This document shows positions 42,107 to 52,569 of a stretch of DNA of 64,000 bases, in pieces; position 1 is the first letter of the stretch; each line of letters starts with the position of its first letter. Below the pieces are notes generated by a model that worked only from the letters and a program-made list of their open reading frames with translations, was not told the origin of the DNA and ran no database searches. Position numbers and translations under genes: made by a program. The DNA is from Bacteroides faecium (GTDB lineage: Bacteria > Bacteroidota > Bacteroidia > Bacteroidales > Bacteroidaceae). Location: the NCBI RefSeq assembly GCF_012113595.1, contig NZ_CP050831.1, forward strand, positions 3,472,001 through 3,536,000. The letters are read 5' to 3'.

Positions 42107-45100
42107 ATGGAATTACCCAAACTGATAAATAATATAAATGAACGTGTGATAGACGATCTGAGAGTCAGATTGTCTGCTAAGTCGAAAGTGTCCATAGCTG
42201 CTGCTTCATTTTCTATTTATGCTTTTGAGGCATTAAAAAAAGAATTGGAGAATGTAGAAGAGCTGCGTTTTATTTTCACATCACCTACTTTTGTTAAAGA
42301 TAAAGCAGAAAAGGAGAAGCGCGAATTCTATATTCCTAAGCTAAATCGCGAGCGGAATCTTTATGGTTCTGATTTTGAAATAAAACTTCGTAATCAATTA
42401 TCCCAAAAAGCCATAGCCAGAGAATGTGCAGACTGGATACGTAAGAAAGTCCGTTTTAAATCTAATTCTTCATCGGAAGTAATGGGTGGTTTCTTGCAAG
42501 TGTCTGATGTTGAATCACGTTCTTATGCACCTTTTAATGAGTTCACTACAACAGAACTTGGTTTGGATAGAGGGAACAGTGTCTATTCTATGGTACACAG
42601 CTCGCCGTCGCCTTTTGCAGAAGAATACCTGAAGATATTCAATGCACAATGGAGTAATAGCGAAAAGTTTGTAGATGTAACAGACCGGATTTTGGAATAT
42701 ATTGAAACGGTTTATAAGGAAAACTCACCAGATTACATCTACTTTATCACACTCTATAATATCTTCAGCGAGTTTCTTGATGATATATCCGAAGATGTAT
42801 TGCCCAATGAAGCTACAGGGTTCAAAAATAGTGTGATTTGGAATAAACTATATAATTTTCAGAAAGATGCAGCTCTTGCTATCATCAATAAATTAGAGAA
42901 ATACAATGGCTGTATTTTGGCAGATAGCGTTGGTTTAGGTAAGACTTTCACGGCACTTTCTGTGATTAAGTATTATGAAAACCGAAATAAGTCCGTTTTG
43001 GTTCTATGCCCTAAAAAACTGAATGATAACTGGATTACGTTTCGCAGTAATTATAAGAATAATCCTATCGCAGCAGACAGATTGCGTTATGATATCTTAT
43101 TTCATTCGGACTTATCTCGTGAATACGGGACGTCTAATGGATTAGACCTTTCTCATATCAATTGGGGAAACTATGACCTTATCGTTATAGACGAAAGTCA
43201 CAATTTTCGTAATGGTGGCAAAATTACGACTGACGAGGAAGATGAGAATCCTAGAGAAAACCGTTATTTACGTTTGTTGAATCAGGTGATTCGTGCCGGA
43301 GTGAAAACAAAAGTACTAATGCTTTCTGCTACTCCTGTTAACAATGGCTTCAAGGATTTAAAGAATCAATTGCAGTTGGCTTATGAGGGGGAAGTTGAAA
43401 AGATTGATTCTTTATTGGATACTAAAAGTAGCATTGATGATATATTCCGTCAGGCACAAACTGCATATAATAGATGGGTGAAGTTTGAACCGACGGAACG
43501 TACTACGGCTAAGTTGTTGGGAATGTTAAGCTTTGATTTTTTTGAGGTGTTAGATTCGGTGACAATTGCCCGTAGTCGAAAACATATTGAGCGATATTAT
43601 GATACTACAGATATTGGTAAATTTCCTACCCGTCTGAAACCAATATCTCGTCGTCCATGCTTAACGGATTTGAGTGCGGCTATCAATTATAATGAAATTT
43701 ATACCCAGTTGCAAACATTGAATCTTGCTATATATACTCCTTCTGATTTTATATTGGCGAGCAGAATAAATAAGTATGTAGACTTGGACGAGTCTGGTAA
43801 TGAAAGTGGACTATCCATGTATGGGCGTGAAAAAGGTATTCGGCAATTGATGGCAATCAATATGCTAAAACGTTTGGAAAGTTCAGTTAATTCATTTCGC
43901 TTGACTATTCAACGTATACAGGAACTTATTCAAAATACGATAAACAAGATAGATAACTTCTCGCGTGACAGATATGGACATACCTCTTTGGAAGTGGACA
44001 ATTATTATCCGTCAATGGCAGCTGAAGATGAAGAATATTATGGCTCTGCTTTTGTTGGTGGAAAAAAGACGAAAATTGATTTAGCTGATATGGATTTTAT
44101 ATCTTGGCGGCAGTATCTGGAATGGGATAATGAGAATCTTAACCTTCTTTTAGTAATGCTTCAAGATATTACTCCTCGTCACGACAGTAAGTTGCAACAA
44201 CTTATTGAAGACTTGGAATCTAAATTCAGTCATCCTATCAATGATGAAAATAAAAAGGTCTTGATCTTCACAGCTTTTTCTGATACGGCTGAATATTTAT
44301 ATTCGGAACTGGCTGACCGTATTCATGATGAATATGGTTTGAATGTTGCTATGGTAACAGGTTCGGTGGACGGAATGTGTACTATCAAAAAATTAAAGCC
44401 TGACTTTAATACGATTCTTACACTCTTTTCGCCTCGTTCAAAAGAACGTGATGTCTTGTTTCCCGGTTCGAATACTGAAATAGATGTACTTATTGCTACA
44501 GATTGTATATCGGAAGGTCAGAACCTGCAGGATTGCGATTATTTGATAAATTATGATATACACTGGAATCCCGTTCGTATTATTCAGCGATTTGGACGTA
44601 TAGACCGTATTGGCTCCAAGAATGAGGTGATTCAACTGGTAAACTACTGGCCTGATGTAGAATTGGATGATTATATCAAGTTGAAGGGGCGCGTAGAGGC
44701 TCGCATGAAGGTGACTGTTATGACTGCCACCGGTGATGATAATCTTCTCTCTGATGAAGAAAAAGGGGATTTGCAATACCGGAAGGAGCAGTTGAAGCGT
44801 CTACAAGAAGAAGTCGTTGATATTGAAGATATGGATACGGGTATCAATATCATGGATTTAGGACTTAATGAGTTCAGACTAGACCTTTTGGCTTACATGA
44901 AGGATAATCCGGATATTGCTCATACTCCTTTTGGGATGAGTGCTGTTGTTGGAAGTTCAGATTTTGTGCAGCCGGGAGTTATCTATGTGCTGAAGAACCG
45001 GAACAATGGAGTAAATATCAATAATCAGAATTTGCTTCATCCATTCTATATGGTTTATATAAGCCATGAGGGAGAAGTGCTTTGTGATCACTTGTCTCCT

Positions 45101-45370
45101 AAAACGATGCTTGACAATATGCGTGCAGCCTGTCGGGGAAAACATGAACCAGATAAAAAATTATGTTCTGTATTCAATAAAGAAACGAAAGACGGGCGTG
45201 AGATGTGTCACTATTCTGACTTGTTGCAGGAAGCTATTCATAGCATTATTGAAGTGAAAGAAGAATCGGATATTATGAGCCTTTTCTCGGCAGGTGAAAC
45301 TACTGCGCTTCGAAATAAAATATCAGGGCTTGATGATTTTGAGTTAATCTGTTTTTTGGTGATTAAATAG
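42107..45370 (+). CDS. PLD-like domain fused to SNF2-type helicase
   Basis: 1087 residues from ATG 42107 (MELPKLINNI); the frame is open to 41990, but the -7 box at 42044 lies between. The first 150 residues are phospholipase-D-like (SIAAASFSIYAFEALKKEL, FIFTSPTF). The SNF2/DEAD core has Walker A ADSVGLGKTFTALSVI, DESHNFRN (DEAH-equivalent) and SATPVNNG, with the C-terminal helicase lobe ending in TDCISEGQNLQDCDYLINYDIHWNPVRIIQRFGRIDRIGS. The next gene starts 9 bases on. Similar helicases accompany type III-like methylases in Bacteroidetes and belong among helicase-methylase defence systems such as DISARM and Hma. Confidence 0.92.
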   Translation: MELPKLINNINERVIDDLRVRLSAKSKVSIAAASFSIYAFEALKKELENVEELRFIFTSPTFVKDKAEKEKREFYIPKLNRERNLYGSDFEIKLRNQLSQKAIARECADWIRKKVRFKSNSSSEVMGGFLQVSDVESRSYAPFNEFTTTELGLDRGNSVYSMVHSSPSPFAEEYLKIFNAQWSNSEKFVDVTDRILEYIETVYKENSPDYIYFITLYNIFSEFLDDISEDVLPNEATGFKNSVIWNKLYNFQKDAALAIINKLEKYNGCILADSVGLGKTFTALSVIKYYENRNKSVLVLCPKKLNDNWITFRSNYKNNPIAADRLRYDILFHSDLSREYGTSNGLDLSHINWGNYDLIVIDESHNFRNGGKITTDEEDENPRENRYLRLLNQVIRAGVKTKVLMLSATPVNNGFKDLKNQLQLAYEGEVEKIDSLLDTKSSIDDIFRQAQTAYNRWVKFEPTERTTAKLLGMLSFDFFEVLDSVTIARSRKHIERYYDTTDIGKFPTRLKPISRRPCLTDLSAAINYNEIYTQLQTLNLAIYTPSDFILASRINKYVDLDESGNESGLSMYGREKGIRQLMAINMLKRLESSVNSFRLTIQRIQELIQNTINKIDNFSRDRYGHTSLEVDNYYPSMAAEDEEYYGSAFVGGKKTKIDLADMDFISWRQYLEWDNENLNLLLVMLQDITPRHDSKLQQLIEDLESKFSHPINDENKKVLIFTAFSDTAEYLYSELADRIHDEYGLNVAMVTGSVDGMCTIKKLKPDFNTILTLFSPRSKERDVLFPGSNTEIDVLIATDCISEGQNLQDCDYLINYDIHWNPVRIIQRFGRIDRIGSKNEVIQLVNYWPDVELDDYIKLKGRVEARMKVTVMTATGDDNLLSDEEKGDLQYRKEQLKRLQEEVVDIEDMDTGINIMDLGLNEFRLDLLAYMKDNPDIAHTPFGMSAVVGSSDFVQPGVIYVLKNRNNGVNINNQNLLHPFYMVYISHEGEVLCDHLSPKTMLDNMRAACRGKHEPDKKLCSVFNKETKDGREMCHYSDLLQEAIHSIIEVKEESDIMSLFSAGETTALRNKISGLDDFELICFLVIK

Positions 45371-45379
45371 TGAAACGTT

Positions 45380-46036
45380 ATGTATAATCTTCCGCAATCA
45401 ACCATCGTAAACAGAGTTATCCCCAAGAAAACGTTTGTAAATCAATTGGGAGCTAATACTCGCATGAAAGACCACTTCACAAATGATGTGGTTCGAGTGG
45501 AGTGGCTGGCTAAGTTAGCCCCAAGTACTATTAATGTGGCAGATGGAAAAGAAGTACATGAAATCACAATATTTCTTGTGCCTATTAAGGATGAAAATTG
45601 TCCGGATGATATTTTTTCTTTTATTGATGGTATGATACCACGACATACGCTCTTTATTTTGCGTTGGGGAGATATGACTTGTTTGCATCTCAATTACAAA
45701 GAATGGATGGAAAGCAGTGCGAATACGGATAAAACTTTTCGTATTGCTAAGACGTATCGTTCTCAATGGATAAAAGATACAGAAATCAGTCTTTCCATAG
45801 AGGGGGTGACGATGGATACTATCTATGAGGCACTTGTTCGCCAAGTGGCAGGGGAGCGCATTATCATACAAAGCGAAAATTTACGTGAGGATGTAGAGAA
45901 ATCAACTCAACGTGAAATGTTGCTTAAAGAAATAGAAATTCTAAAGCAGAAAGAGGCGAAGGAGAGACAGCCTCAAAAAAAGTTTGTATTACATCAACAA
46001 CGCATAGCATTGGAATTGGAAATAAGTAAAGAATAA
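45380..46036 (+). CDS. DUF4391 domain-containing protein
   Basis: 218 residues. Motifs MYNLPQSTIVNRVIPKKTFVNQL near the start and IPRHTLFILRWGDMTCLHLNYKEW in the middle are typical of DUF4391. Residues 160-215 form a coiled coil (EKSTQREMLLKEIEILKQKEAKERQ). The family regularly sits between a SNF2 helicase and a type III-like methylase and probably links them. No enzyme motif. Gaps are 9 bases upstream and 13 downstream, so it is translationally tied to both neighbours. Confidence 0.88.
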   Translation: MYNLPQSTIVNRVIPKKTFVNQLGANTRMKDHFTNDVVRVEWLAKLAPSTINVADGKEVHEITIFLVPIKDENCPDDIFSFIDGMIPRHTLFILRWGDMTCLHLNYKEWMESSANTDKTFRIAKTYRSQWIKDTEISLSIEGVTMDTIYEALVRQVAGERIIIQSENLREDVEKSTQREMLLKEIEILKQKEAKERQPQKKFVLHQQRIALELEISKE

Positions 46037-46049
46037 AATTAGATAATAT

Positions 46050-47933
46050 ATGGATAAACTTAGGATGCAAACGCTTGACGGCGTTCAGGACAATATAGAT
46101 AAAATAGCTGCACTCTTCCCTAACTGTATTACAGAACGGAAAGATGCTGAAGGCAAAGTTACTTTAGCGATAGATTTTGATAAGTTGCGGCAGGAACTTT
46201 CTTCGGAGATAGTGGAAGGGCGTGAAGAACGTTATCAGTTTACATGGCCGGACAAGAAGAAGGCGATACTTCTTGCTAATTCACCAATCAATGCAACGCT
46301 TCGCCCTTGTCGTGAAGAGAGTGTTGATTTTGATAATACGCAGAATCTTTATATTGAAGGTGATAACCTTGATGTGTTGAAATGCTTGAAAGAGACATAT
46401 CTTGGTAAGGTGAAGATGATTTATATTGATCCACCTTATAACACGGGTAATGATTTTGTGTATGAAGATGACTTTGCCGAATCGACTTCTGAATATTTGG
46501 CTAATAGTGGGCAGTATGATGAACAAGGTAATCGGTTGGTTACTAATTCAGAAAGTAATGGACGATTTCATACGGATTGGTTGAATATGATTTATCCCAG
46601 GATCAAGGTGGCAAGAGATTTATTAACAGAGGATGGTGTAATATTTATCTCTATTGATGATAATGAGCAACGGAATTTAAAGAGTGTAATGGATGAAATT
46701 TTTGGAGAAAGCAATTTTTTAGCACAAGTTGTTTGGGAAAGAGCATATTCTCCTATAAATCTTATGAAACATTTTTCTCCGGCACATGATTATATTCTTT
46801 GTTATGGGAAAAATGTGGAGAAGGCTATTTGTAATGGTATTCCTAGAAGTGATGCTGCCAATGAGAGGTATTCGAATCCGGATAATGATTATAGAGGTAA
46901 ATGGAAATCAAGTGACTTATCAGTTGGCCCTGCTGTAATTGCTAATATTTATCCAATTAAAACACCATCAGGAAGGGTCGTAATGCCACCTTCAGGTTAT
47001 AGTTGGAGACTTTCAAAAACTAAGTTTGAAGAGTTTGTTAATGATAATAGAATTTGGTTTGGAGCAGATGGAAGCAATGTTCCTTCTATTAAACGTTTCT
47101 TATCTGAACTACGCAAGACTGGAATAACTCCCATGACATTTTGGAGGTATGAAGAAGTCGGTCATTCACAAGATGCAACTCAAAAGTTAGCTAATTTATT
47201 TGATGGAAAGAAATATTTTGATTATCCTAAACCTGTTGAGTTGGTAAAGAGAATCATTGCTTTGTATAGTAACAAGAATTCTCTCATACTTGATTTCTTT
47301 TCTGGTTCTGCTACTACAGCTCATGCCGTAATGCAACTAAACGCAGAAGATGGTGGTAGTCGTAAGTTTATCATGGTACAATTACCAGAACAAATTAATG
47401 AAAAGAGTGAAGCATACGAAGCAGGTTACAAGAATATTTGTGAAATTGGCAAAGAACGTATTTGTCGTGCTGGAAAGATGATAAAAGAAGCATTAAGTGC
47501 GAAACAAGAAGATATACAAACTCTTGATATTGGTTTCCGTGTTCTTAAACTTGATAGTAGTAATATGGAAGGTGTTTATTATTCTCCGGCAGAGTACGAT
47601 CAACAAAATCTTTTTGCTCAAACAGAGAATGTGAAGTCCAATCGTACAAGTGAAGACCTTTTATTTCAAGTAATGCTTGAATTAGGAGCCACACTTGATA
47701 GTAAGATTGAGCAAATAGAAATAAAAGGTAAGACTATTTATAATGTAGCCACCAATTATCTTGTTGCTTGTTTTGATAATGAAATAGATGATAGTGTTGT
47801 TACTGCTATTGCCAAAATGCAGCCCCAATACGCTGTATTCCGTGATAGCTCAATGGCAGACGACAGTACTGCCACCAACTTTGAACAAATATTTAAAACT
47901 TATTCTCCAAATACGGTAACAAAAGTACTATAA
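46050..47933 (+). CDS. Type III-like site-specific DNA-methyltransferase (Mod)
   Basis: 627 residues. Beta-class N6-adenine methylase order: motif IV DPPYNTGNDFVY at about residue 129 precedes motif I DFFSGSATTAHAVMQL at about 415; the region between (about 225-395) holds the target-recognition domain. The motif NLYIEGDNLDVLKCLKETYL before DPPY is typical of type III Mod. The C-terminal part is Mod-specific. The TRD region is visibly AT-rich, consistent with TRD exchange. With Res it forms a type III restriction-modification enzyme. Confidence 0.93.
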   Translation: MDKLRMQTLDGVQDNIDKIAALFPNCITERKDAEGKVTLAIDFDKLRQELSSEIVEGREERYQFTWPDKKKAILLANSPINATLRPCREESVDFDNTQNLYIEGDNLDVLKCLKETYLGKVKMIYIDPPYNTGNDFVYEDDFAESTSEYLANSGQYDEQGNRLVTNSESNGRFHTDWLNMIYPRIKVARDLLTEDGVIFISIDDNEQRNLKSVMDEIFGESNFLAQVVWERAYSPINLMKHFSPAHDYILCYGKNVEKAICNGIPRSDAANERYSNPDNDYRGKWKSSDLSVGPAVIANIYPIKTPSGRVVMPPSGYSWRLSKTKFEEFVNDNRIWFGADGSNVPSIKRFLSELRKTGITPMTFWRYEEVGHSQDATQKLANLFDGKKYFDYPKPVELVKRIIALYSNKNSLILDFFSGSATTAHAVMQLNAEDGGSRKFIMVQLPEQINEKSEAYEAGYKNICEIGKERICRAGKMIKEALSAKQEDIQTLDIGFRVLKLDSSNMEGVYYSPAEYDQQNLFAQTENVKSNRTSEDLLFQVMLELGATLDSKIEQIEIKGKTIYNVATNYLVACFDNEIDDSVVTAIAKMQPQYAVFRDSSMADDSTATNFEQIFKTYSPNTVTKVL

Positions 47934-47964
47934 GAAACAATGAAACCGGAATAATCAGAAGTAA

Positions 47965-49398
47965 ATGATGGATAATATAATTAAACGGCTGATTGGCGAG
48001 AATACCACTTGTGATTTCAAAGAATTTTTGGAACGCAAGCAATTCAAAAGTTGGTTGAAAAGTGTCAGTGCTTTTGCTAATGGGCTTGGCGGTTCCTTAT
48101 TCTTTGGTGTAAATGATGATGGTGAAGTAGTAGGTTTGAGTGACATTAAATCAGATACAGAGTTTATTAGTGACAAAATAAAGACTATAATAGATCCTAT
48201 ACCAGACTTTGAACTGAAAACATTCCAAACAGAAGACGGAAAAAATATTCTCGAACTTCGTGTACTATCGGGAAGTATGACGCCTTATTATTTCGTGAAT
48301 AGCGGAAGCCGTATCGCTTTTGTTAGGATGGGGGATGAAAGTGTTGTAGCCAACGTCCATCAGCTAAGCGGTTTAGTACTCAAAGGTAGAAATGTAACGT
48401 ATGATTCATTATCTACGGAATACACCTTGAAAGAAATGAGTTTTGATGTATTGGCAAAAGCTTATGAAAAACAAACCGGTTCTCCCTTTCAAGAAAAGTT
48501 GTTACGTTCATTCTCTCTGATTACTGACAAAGGCTTCTTGACGAATGCTGGTGTGCTTTTTTCAGACCAATGTCCTTATAGACATTCAAGTCTTTATTGT
48601 ACCAGATGGACAGGTATTCATAAAGATGATGCCAAAGACTCTCGTGAATATCAGGGAAACTTATTGTCGTTGCTTGATGCGGGAGAACAATTTGTGGATT
48701 TACACAATTTGAAAGGATGGATAAAATTGCCGAACCGCCGCCTGAACACTCCTGATTACTCACGCCGTGCAGTGTTTGAAGCATTGGTTAATGCGTTTAT
48801 CCATCGTGATTATTCAGAGTTGGGAAGTGAAGTTCATATTGATATTTATGATGATCGAATGGTAATTTATTCTCCGGGAGGAATGTTTGATGGAACACTT
48901 ATTCAAGACCGGGACTTGGATGATGTTTCATCCAAACGTCGTAATCCTATATTGGCCGATGTGTTTGCACAATTGGATTTCATGGAAAAGAGAGGAAGTG
49001 GATTACGAAAGATATATAATGAAACGGCAAAACTTCCGGGTTTTACTGAAGCAAAAGAACCTAGATTCCGTTCGCAAGCTACTTCCTTTTATACTGAACT
49101 GCTGAATAATAATTATAGAAGTCAAACGAATGACCCTGTAAATGACCCTGTAAATGACCCTGTAAATGACCCTGTAAAATCATTTACTTTACTGCAAAAG
49201 GACTTAATCTCATTGTTAAAAGAAACCCCGACTATAACTCGGCCTGAATTATGTGAACGTTTAAACGTAAGTCTGGCAACAATCAGAAGGGCTATAGCTC
49301 AATTAAAAGAGCTAAACATTATAGAACGAATAGGTTCAGACAAAGCAGGATACTGGAAAGTGAAATCGGGAGTGGACAAATTAATAAAAGGAAGATGA
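47965..49398 (+). CDS. AlbA_2 / HATPase_c_4 transcriptional-regulator-like protein
   Basis: 477 residues. The N-terminal AlbA_2 (Schlafen-related) domain spans about 1-125 (ENTTCDFKEFLERKQFKSWLKSVSAFANGLGGSLFFGVNDDG). A HATPase_c_4-type domain follows, about 270-370 (EALVNAFIHRDYSELGSEVHIDIYDDRMVIYSPGG). The C-terminus is a winged HTH (ITRPELCERLNVSLATIRRAIAQL). Between them is a NDPV repeat. Such proteins are thought to be DNA-binding regulators or RNA-linked defence factors. It sits within the RM operon; its stop overlaps the Res start (ATGA). Confidence 0.9.
   Translation: MMDNIIKRLIGENTTCDFKEFLERKQFKSWLKSVSAFANGLGGSLFFGVNDDGEVVGLSDIKSDTEFISDKIKTIIDPIPDFELKTFQTEDGKNILELRVLSGSMTPYYFVNSGSRIAFVRMGDESVVANVHQLSGLVLKGRNVTYDSLSTEYTLKEMSFDVLAKAYEKQTGSPFQEKLLRSFSLITDKGFLTNAGVLFSDQCPYRHSSLYCTRWTGIHKDDAKDSREYQGNLLSLLDAGEQFVDLHNLKGWIKLPNRRLNTPDYSRRAVFEALVNAFIHRDYSELGSEVHIDIYDDRMVIYSPGGMFDGTLIQDRDLDDVSSKRRNPILADVFAQLDFMEKRGSGLRKIYNETAKLPGFTEAKEPRFRSQATSFYTELLNNNYRSQTNDPVNDPVNDPVNDPVKSFTLLQKDLISLLKETPTITRPELCERLNVSLATIRRAIAQLKELNIIERIGSDKAGYWKVKSGVDKLIKGR
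49129..49176 (+). repeat. 12-bp tandem repeat (NDPV linker)
   Basis: Four copies of AATGACCCTGTA encode NDPV x4. The unit keeps the reading frame, so copy-number change only alters the linker between the ATPase domain and the winged helix. Confidence 0.88.
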
Positions 49399-52300
49399 TG
49401 AAACTTAAATTCAAGATACAACAATACCAAACAGATGCTGTCGAAAATGTAGTGAAGGTATTTAACGGACAACCTAACAAGGGCTTGGCAGAGTATGTAG
49501 TGGATAAAGGAAAAACGTATGTAAAGGATAATGGTAAGCTGACAGAAGTCAAGAATATACATTTTGAAGAAGACTCTACCGGATATAAAAACGGAGATAT
49601 AGTCTTGACTAAAGATGAATTATTGAAAAACATTCATCAGGTTCAGACTGAAAATAATATTCGTTTATCAAATGATGTGGTAGACAAGCTTGGGCATTGT
49701 CAGCTTGATGTTGAGATGGAAACCGGTACAGGTAAAACATACGTCTATATCAAAAGTATGTTTGAACTCAACAAACTGTATGGATGGACTAAGTTTATTG
49801 TGGTTGTACCAAGTGTCGCCATTCGTGAAGGTGTAAAGAAAAGCTTTGATATAACGGTCGACCACTTTATGGAGCACTATGGGAAGAAAGCACGTTATTT
49901 TATTTATAACAGTAATAATCTGAATCAAATAGATACGTTTTCTCAAAGTGGTGACATCTCTGTAATGATTATTAATACACAGGCTTTTAATACTTCTTTG
50001 AAAGAGGGGGCGAAAAATGCCGCTGCCCGCATCATTTACTCCGTACGTGATGAGTTTGGCAGTCGTCGACCAATTGATGTTATATCTGCCAATCATCCGA
50101 TCATCATTCTTGATGAACCGCAAAAGATGGGCGGAGCAGCGACACAAACCGCTTTAGCTCGCTTTAACCCTCTTTTTACGTTGAACTATTCAGCCACTCA
50201 TAAAGAAACGCACAATCCTGTTTATGTGTTGGATGCATTGGATGCTTACAATCAAAAACTGGTGAAGAAGATTGAGGTAGTAGGTTTTGAATTGAAACAT
50301 CTTAAAGGTACGGATAGTTACATGTATCTGGAAGATATTGTTTTGTCTAAGACAGAAGCCCCTAAAGCTCGTCTTGAAATAGAAGTGAAACACGCCAATA
50401 ACATTAAGAGAGAGGTAAAGAATCTCGGTGTTGGAGATGATTTGTTTTACGTGTCTAATGAATTGGAGCAATATCGTGGTTATACTATTTCTGATATCCA
50501 TATTGATACAATGGATAGTAGTCATAGTACTGTTTCATTCTCCAACGGAAAAATGATGTATATTAAAGATGTGTATGGGGATATTTCGGCTGATCACAAA
50601 GCACGTATTCAAATCAGGGAAACTATAAAGGCACATTTTCGCAAGGAAGCTTCTCTGTTCAAACGTGGAATCAAAACGCTTTCGCTTTTTTTCCTGGATG
50701 AAGTTGCCAACTATAGGAAATATGATGAAGACGGACAGCAAATGCTTGGACGTTATGGTGAAATATTCGAGCAAGAATATAGAGCGGAATTGAATAACAA
50801 TCAGAATATGTTTGATGCTGATTACATGTCCTATCTAGGAAGTATTTCTACGCATGAAACTCATGCGGGTTATTTCAGCATTGATAAGAAAGGGAGAAGT
50901 GTCAATAGTGATATAAAACGTGGTTCAGACCAATCGGACGATATTTCGGCCTACGACTTGATTTTAAAGAACAAGGAACGCCTGCTTAGCTTTGACGAAC
51001 CGGTTCGTTTTATCTTTTCTCATTCAGCCTTGCGTGAAGGGTGGGATAATCCGAATGTATTTCAAATCTGTTCACTTCGCCAATCTAATAGTGTAAGTCA
51101 GAAGAGACAGGAAGTTGGTCGTGGTCTGCGACTTTGTGTTGACCAGTATGGTGTCCGCATGGATGCGGAAATATTGCCTGATGAAGTTCATAGTGTGAAC
51201 AAATTGACCGTTATAGCCTCTGAAGGATATGCTTCTTTTGTGGCAGATTTGCAGAAGGACATCAAGGCAGACCTCTACGATCGTCCTACCAAGGCTGATA
51301 TTGATTTCTTTATTGGCAAGATTCTCTTTTCCAATGAAGGGAAGAAATATACTGTTTCCAAAGAAGACGCACAAGAAATTGTATTCCAGTTGCGTATGAA
51401 CGGTTATATTACGAAAGGTGGTGAGGTTACAGATACATTCCGTGAGGACTTGAAGAATAATAATTTGAAACAACTTCCTGATGAACTGGAACCACTGACA
51501 GATGCTGTTTATAAACGTGTTCAGTCTATCTTCGATAGTAAGGTTCTTGATGATATGATTGGCAATGGTAGCAAACCACAAACACCGCCTAATATACTCA
51601 ACGATAATTTTTCAAAGAAGGAATTTCAGGAGTTGTGGAAGCGTATCAACCATAAATACGCTTATAAAGTTCAATTTGACAGTAACGAGTTGATTGAAAA
51701 AGCTGTGGAAGCTATTAATAGAGAGTTGGAAGTCACTCAACTGACTTATGTGATAACGAAAGGTGTTCAGAAGGATGAACTAAAGAAAGATGATGTCGTT
51801 TCAGGTGAGATGCTTCAAAAAAAGGCGTCGCAGACGGACAGATTGACTACAGATGTGGTTAGCCATGTGAAGTATGATCTTATCGGTAAAATAGCATCCG
51901 GAACGACACTCACCCGTAAAACCGTAGCCACAATACTGACAAAAATCCGTCCGGTTAAGTTTGATATGTTTAAGGCAAACCCGGAAGAGTTTATTACTAA
52001 GGTTACTCGGCTTATTCTTGAACAAAAAGCGACTATGATTGTGGAGCATATTTCATATAATCAAGTGGATGGTGAATATGACAGCAGTATCTTTACACAG
52101 GAAAAACATACTTCTATGGATAAGGCTTTCAAAGCTCAAAAGAGTATTCTTGACTATGTATTCACTGATGGTATAGCGGAAAAGAGTAATGAACGTAAAT
52201 TTGTAGAAAGTCTTGATATTTCTGATGAAGTGGCAGTATATGCGAAACTACCAAAGGGATTCCACATTCCGACTCCTGTAGGAAATTATTCACCGGACTG

Positions 52301-52502
52301 GGCTATTGCTTTTGAAAAAGATAAAGTGAAGCATATCTACTTCATTGCTGAAACCAAAGGTTCGATGAGTTCCATGGAGTTACGGGAAATCGAGAGTTAT
52401 AAGATAGCTTGTGCTGAGAAACTTTTTGAGCAGTTAAGCAATTCAGGGGTTAAGTATGGTAAAATTGATAGTTATGATACGTTAATGAGTTTGGTGAAAT
52501 AG
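49395..52502 (+). CDS. Type III restriction endonuclease subunit (Res)
   Basis: 1035 residues. SF2 helicase core: Walker A METGTGKTYVYIKS at about residue 112, motif II as ILDEPQKMGG, SAT-like YSATHKE, and the helicase C motif LREGWDNPNVFQICSLRQSNSVSQKRQEVGRGLRL. The C-terminus carries the PD-(D/E)XK nuclease, seen as SPDWAIAFEK...FIAETKG (D...E-x-K). Its start overlaps the previous stop. Together with the Mod gene it completes a type III restriction system. Confidence 0.94.
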   Translation: MMKLKFKIQQYQTDAVENVVKVFNGQPNKGLAEYVVDKGKTYVKDNGKLTEVKNIHFEEDSTGYKNGDIVLTKDELLKNIHQVQTENNIRLSNDVVDKLGHCQLDVEMETGTGKTYVYIKSMFELNKLYGWTKFIVVVPSVAIREGVKKSFDITVDHFMEHYGKKARYFIYNSNNLNQIDTFSQSGDISVMIINTQAFNTSLKEGAKNAAARIIYSVRDEFGSRRPIDVISANHPIIILDEPQKMGGAATQTALARFNPLFTLNYSATHKETHNPVYVLDALDAYNQKLVKKIEVVGFELKHLKGTDSYMYLEDIVLSKTEAPKARLEIEVKHANNIKREVKNLGVGDDLFYVSNELEQYRGYTISDIHIDTMDSSHSTVSFSNGKMMYIKDVYGDISADHKARIQIRETIKAHFRKEASLFKRGIKTLSLFFLDEVANYRKYDEDGQQMLGRYGEIFEQEYRAELNNNQNMFDADYMSYLGSISTHETHAGYFSIDKKGRSVNSDIKRGSDQSDDISAYDLILKNKERLLSFDEPVRFIFSHSALREGWDNPNVFQICSLRQSNSVSQKRQEVGRGLRLCVDQYGVRMDAEILPDEVHSVNKLTVIASEGYASFVADLQKDIKADLYDRPTKADIDFFIGKILFSNEGKKYTVSKEDAQEIVFQLRMNGYITKGGEVTDTFREDLKNNNLKQLPDELEPLTDAVYKRVQSIFDSKVLDDMIGNGSKPQTPPNILNDNFSKKEFQELWKRINHKYAYKVQFDSNELIEKAVEAINRELEVTQLTYVITKGVQKDELKKDDVVSGEMLQKKASQTDRLTTDVVSHVKYDLIGKIASGTTLTRKTVATILTKIRPVKFDMFKANPEEFITKVTRLILEQKATMIVEHISYNQVDGEYDSSIFTQEKHTSMDKAFKAQKSILDYVFTDGIAEKSNERKFVESLDISDEVAVYAKLPKGFHIPTPVGNYSPDWAIAFEKDKVKHIYFIAETKGSMSSMELREIESYKIACAEKLFEQLSNSGVKYGKIDSYDTLMSLVK

Positions 52503-52569
52503 ACATGTTTCAGTCCTAATTTGCATAAGCATGATTGACAGAAGATAGATATGTCTAGATTTATTTTGA

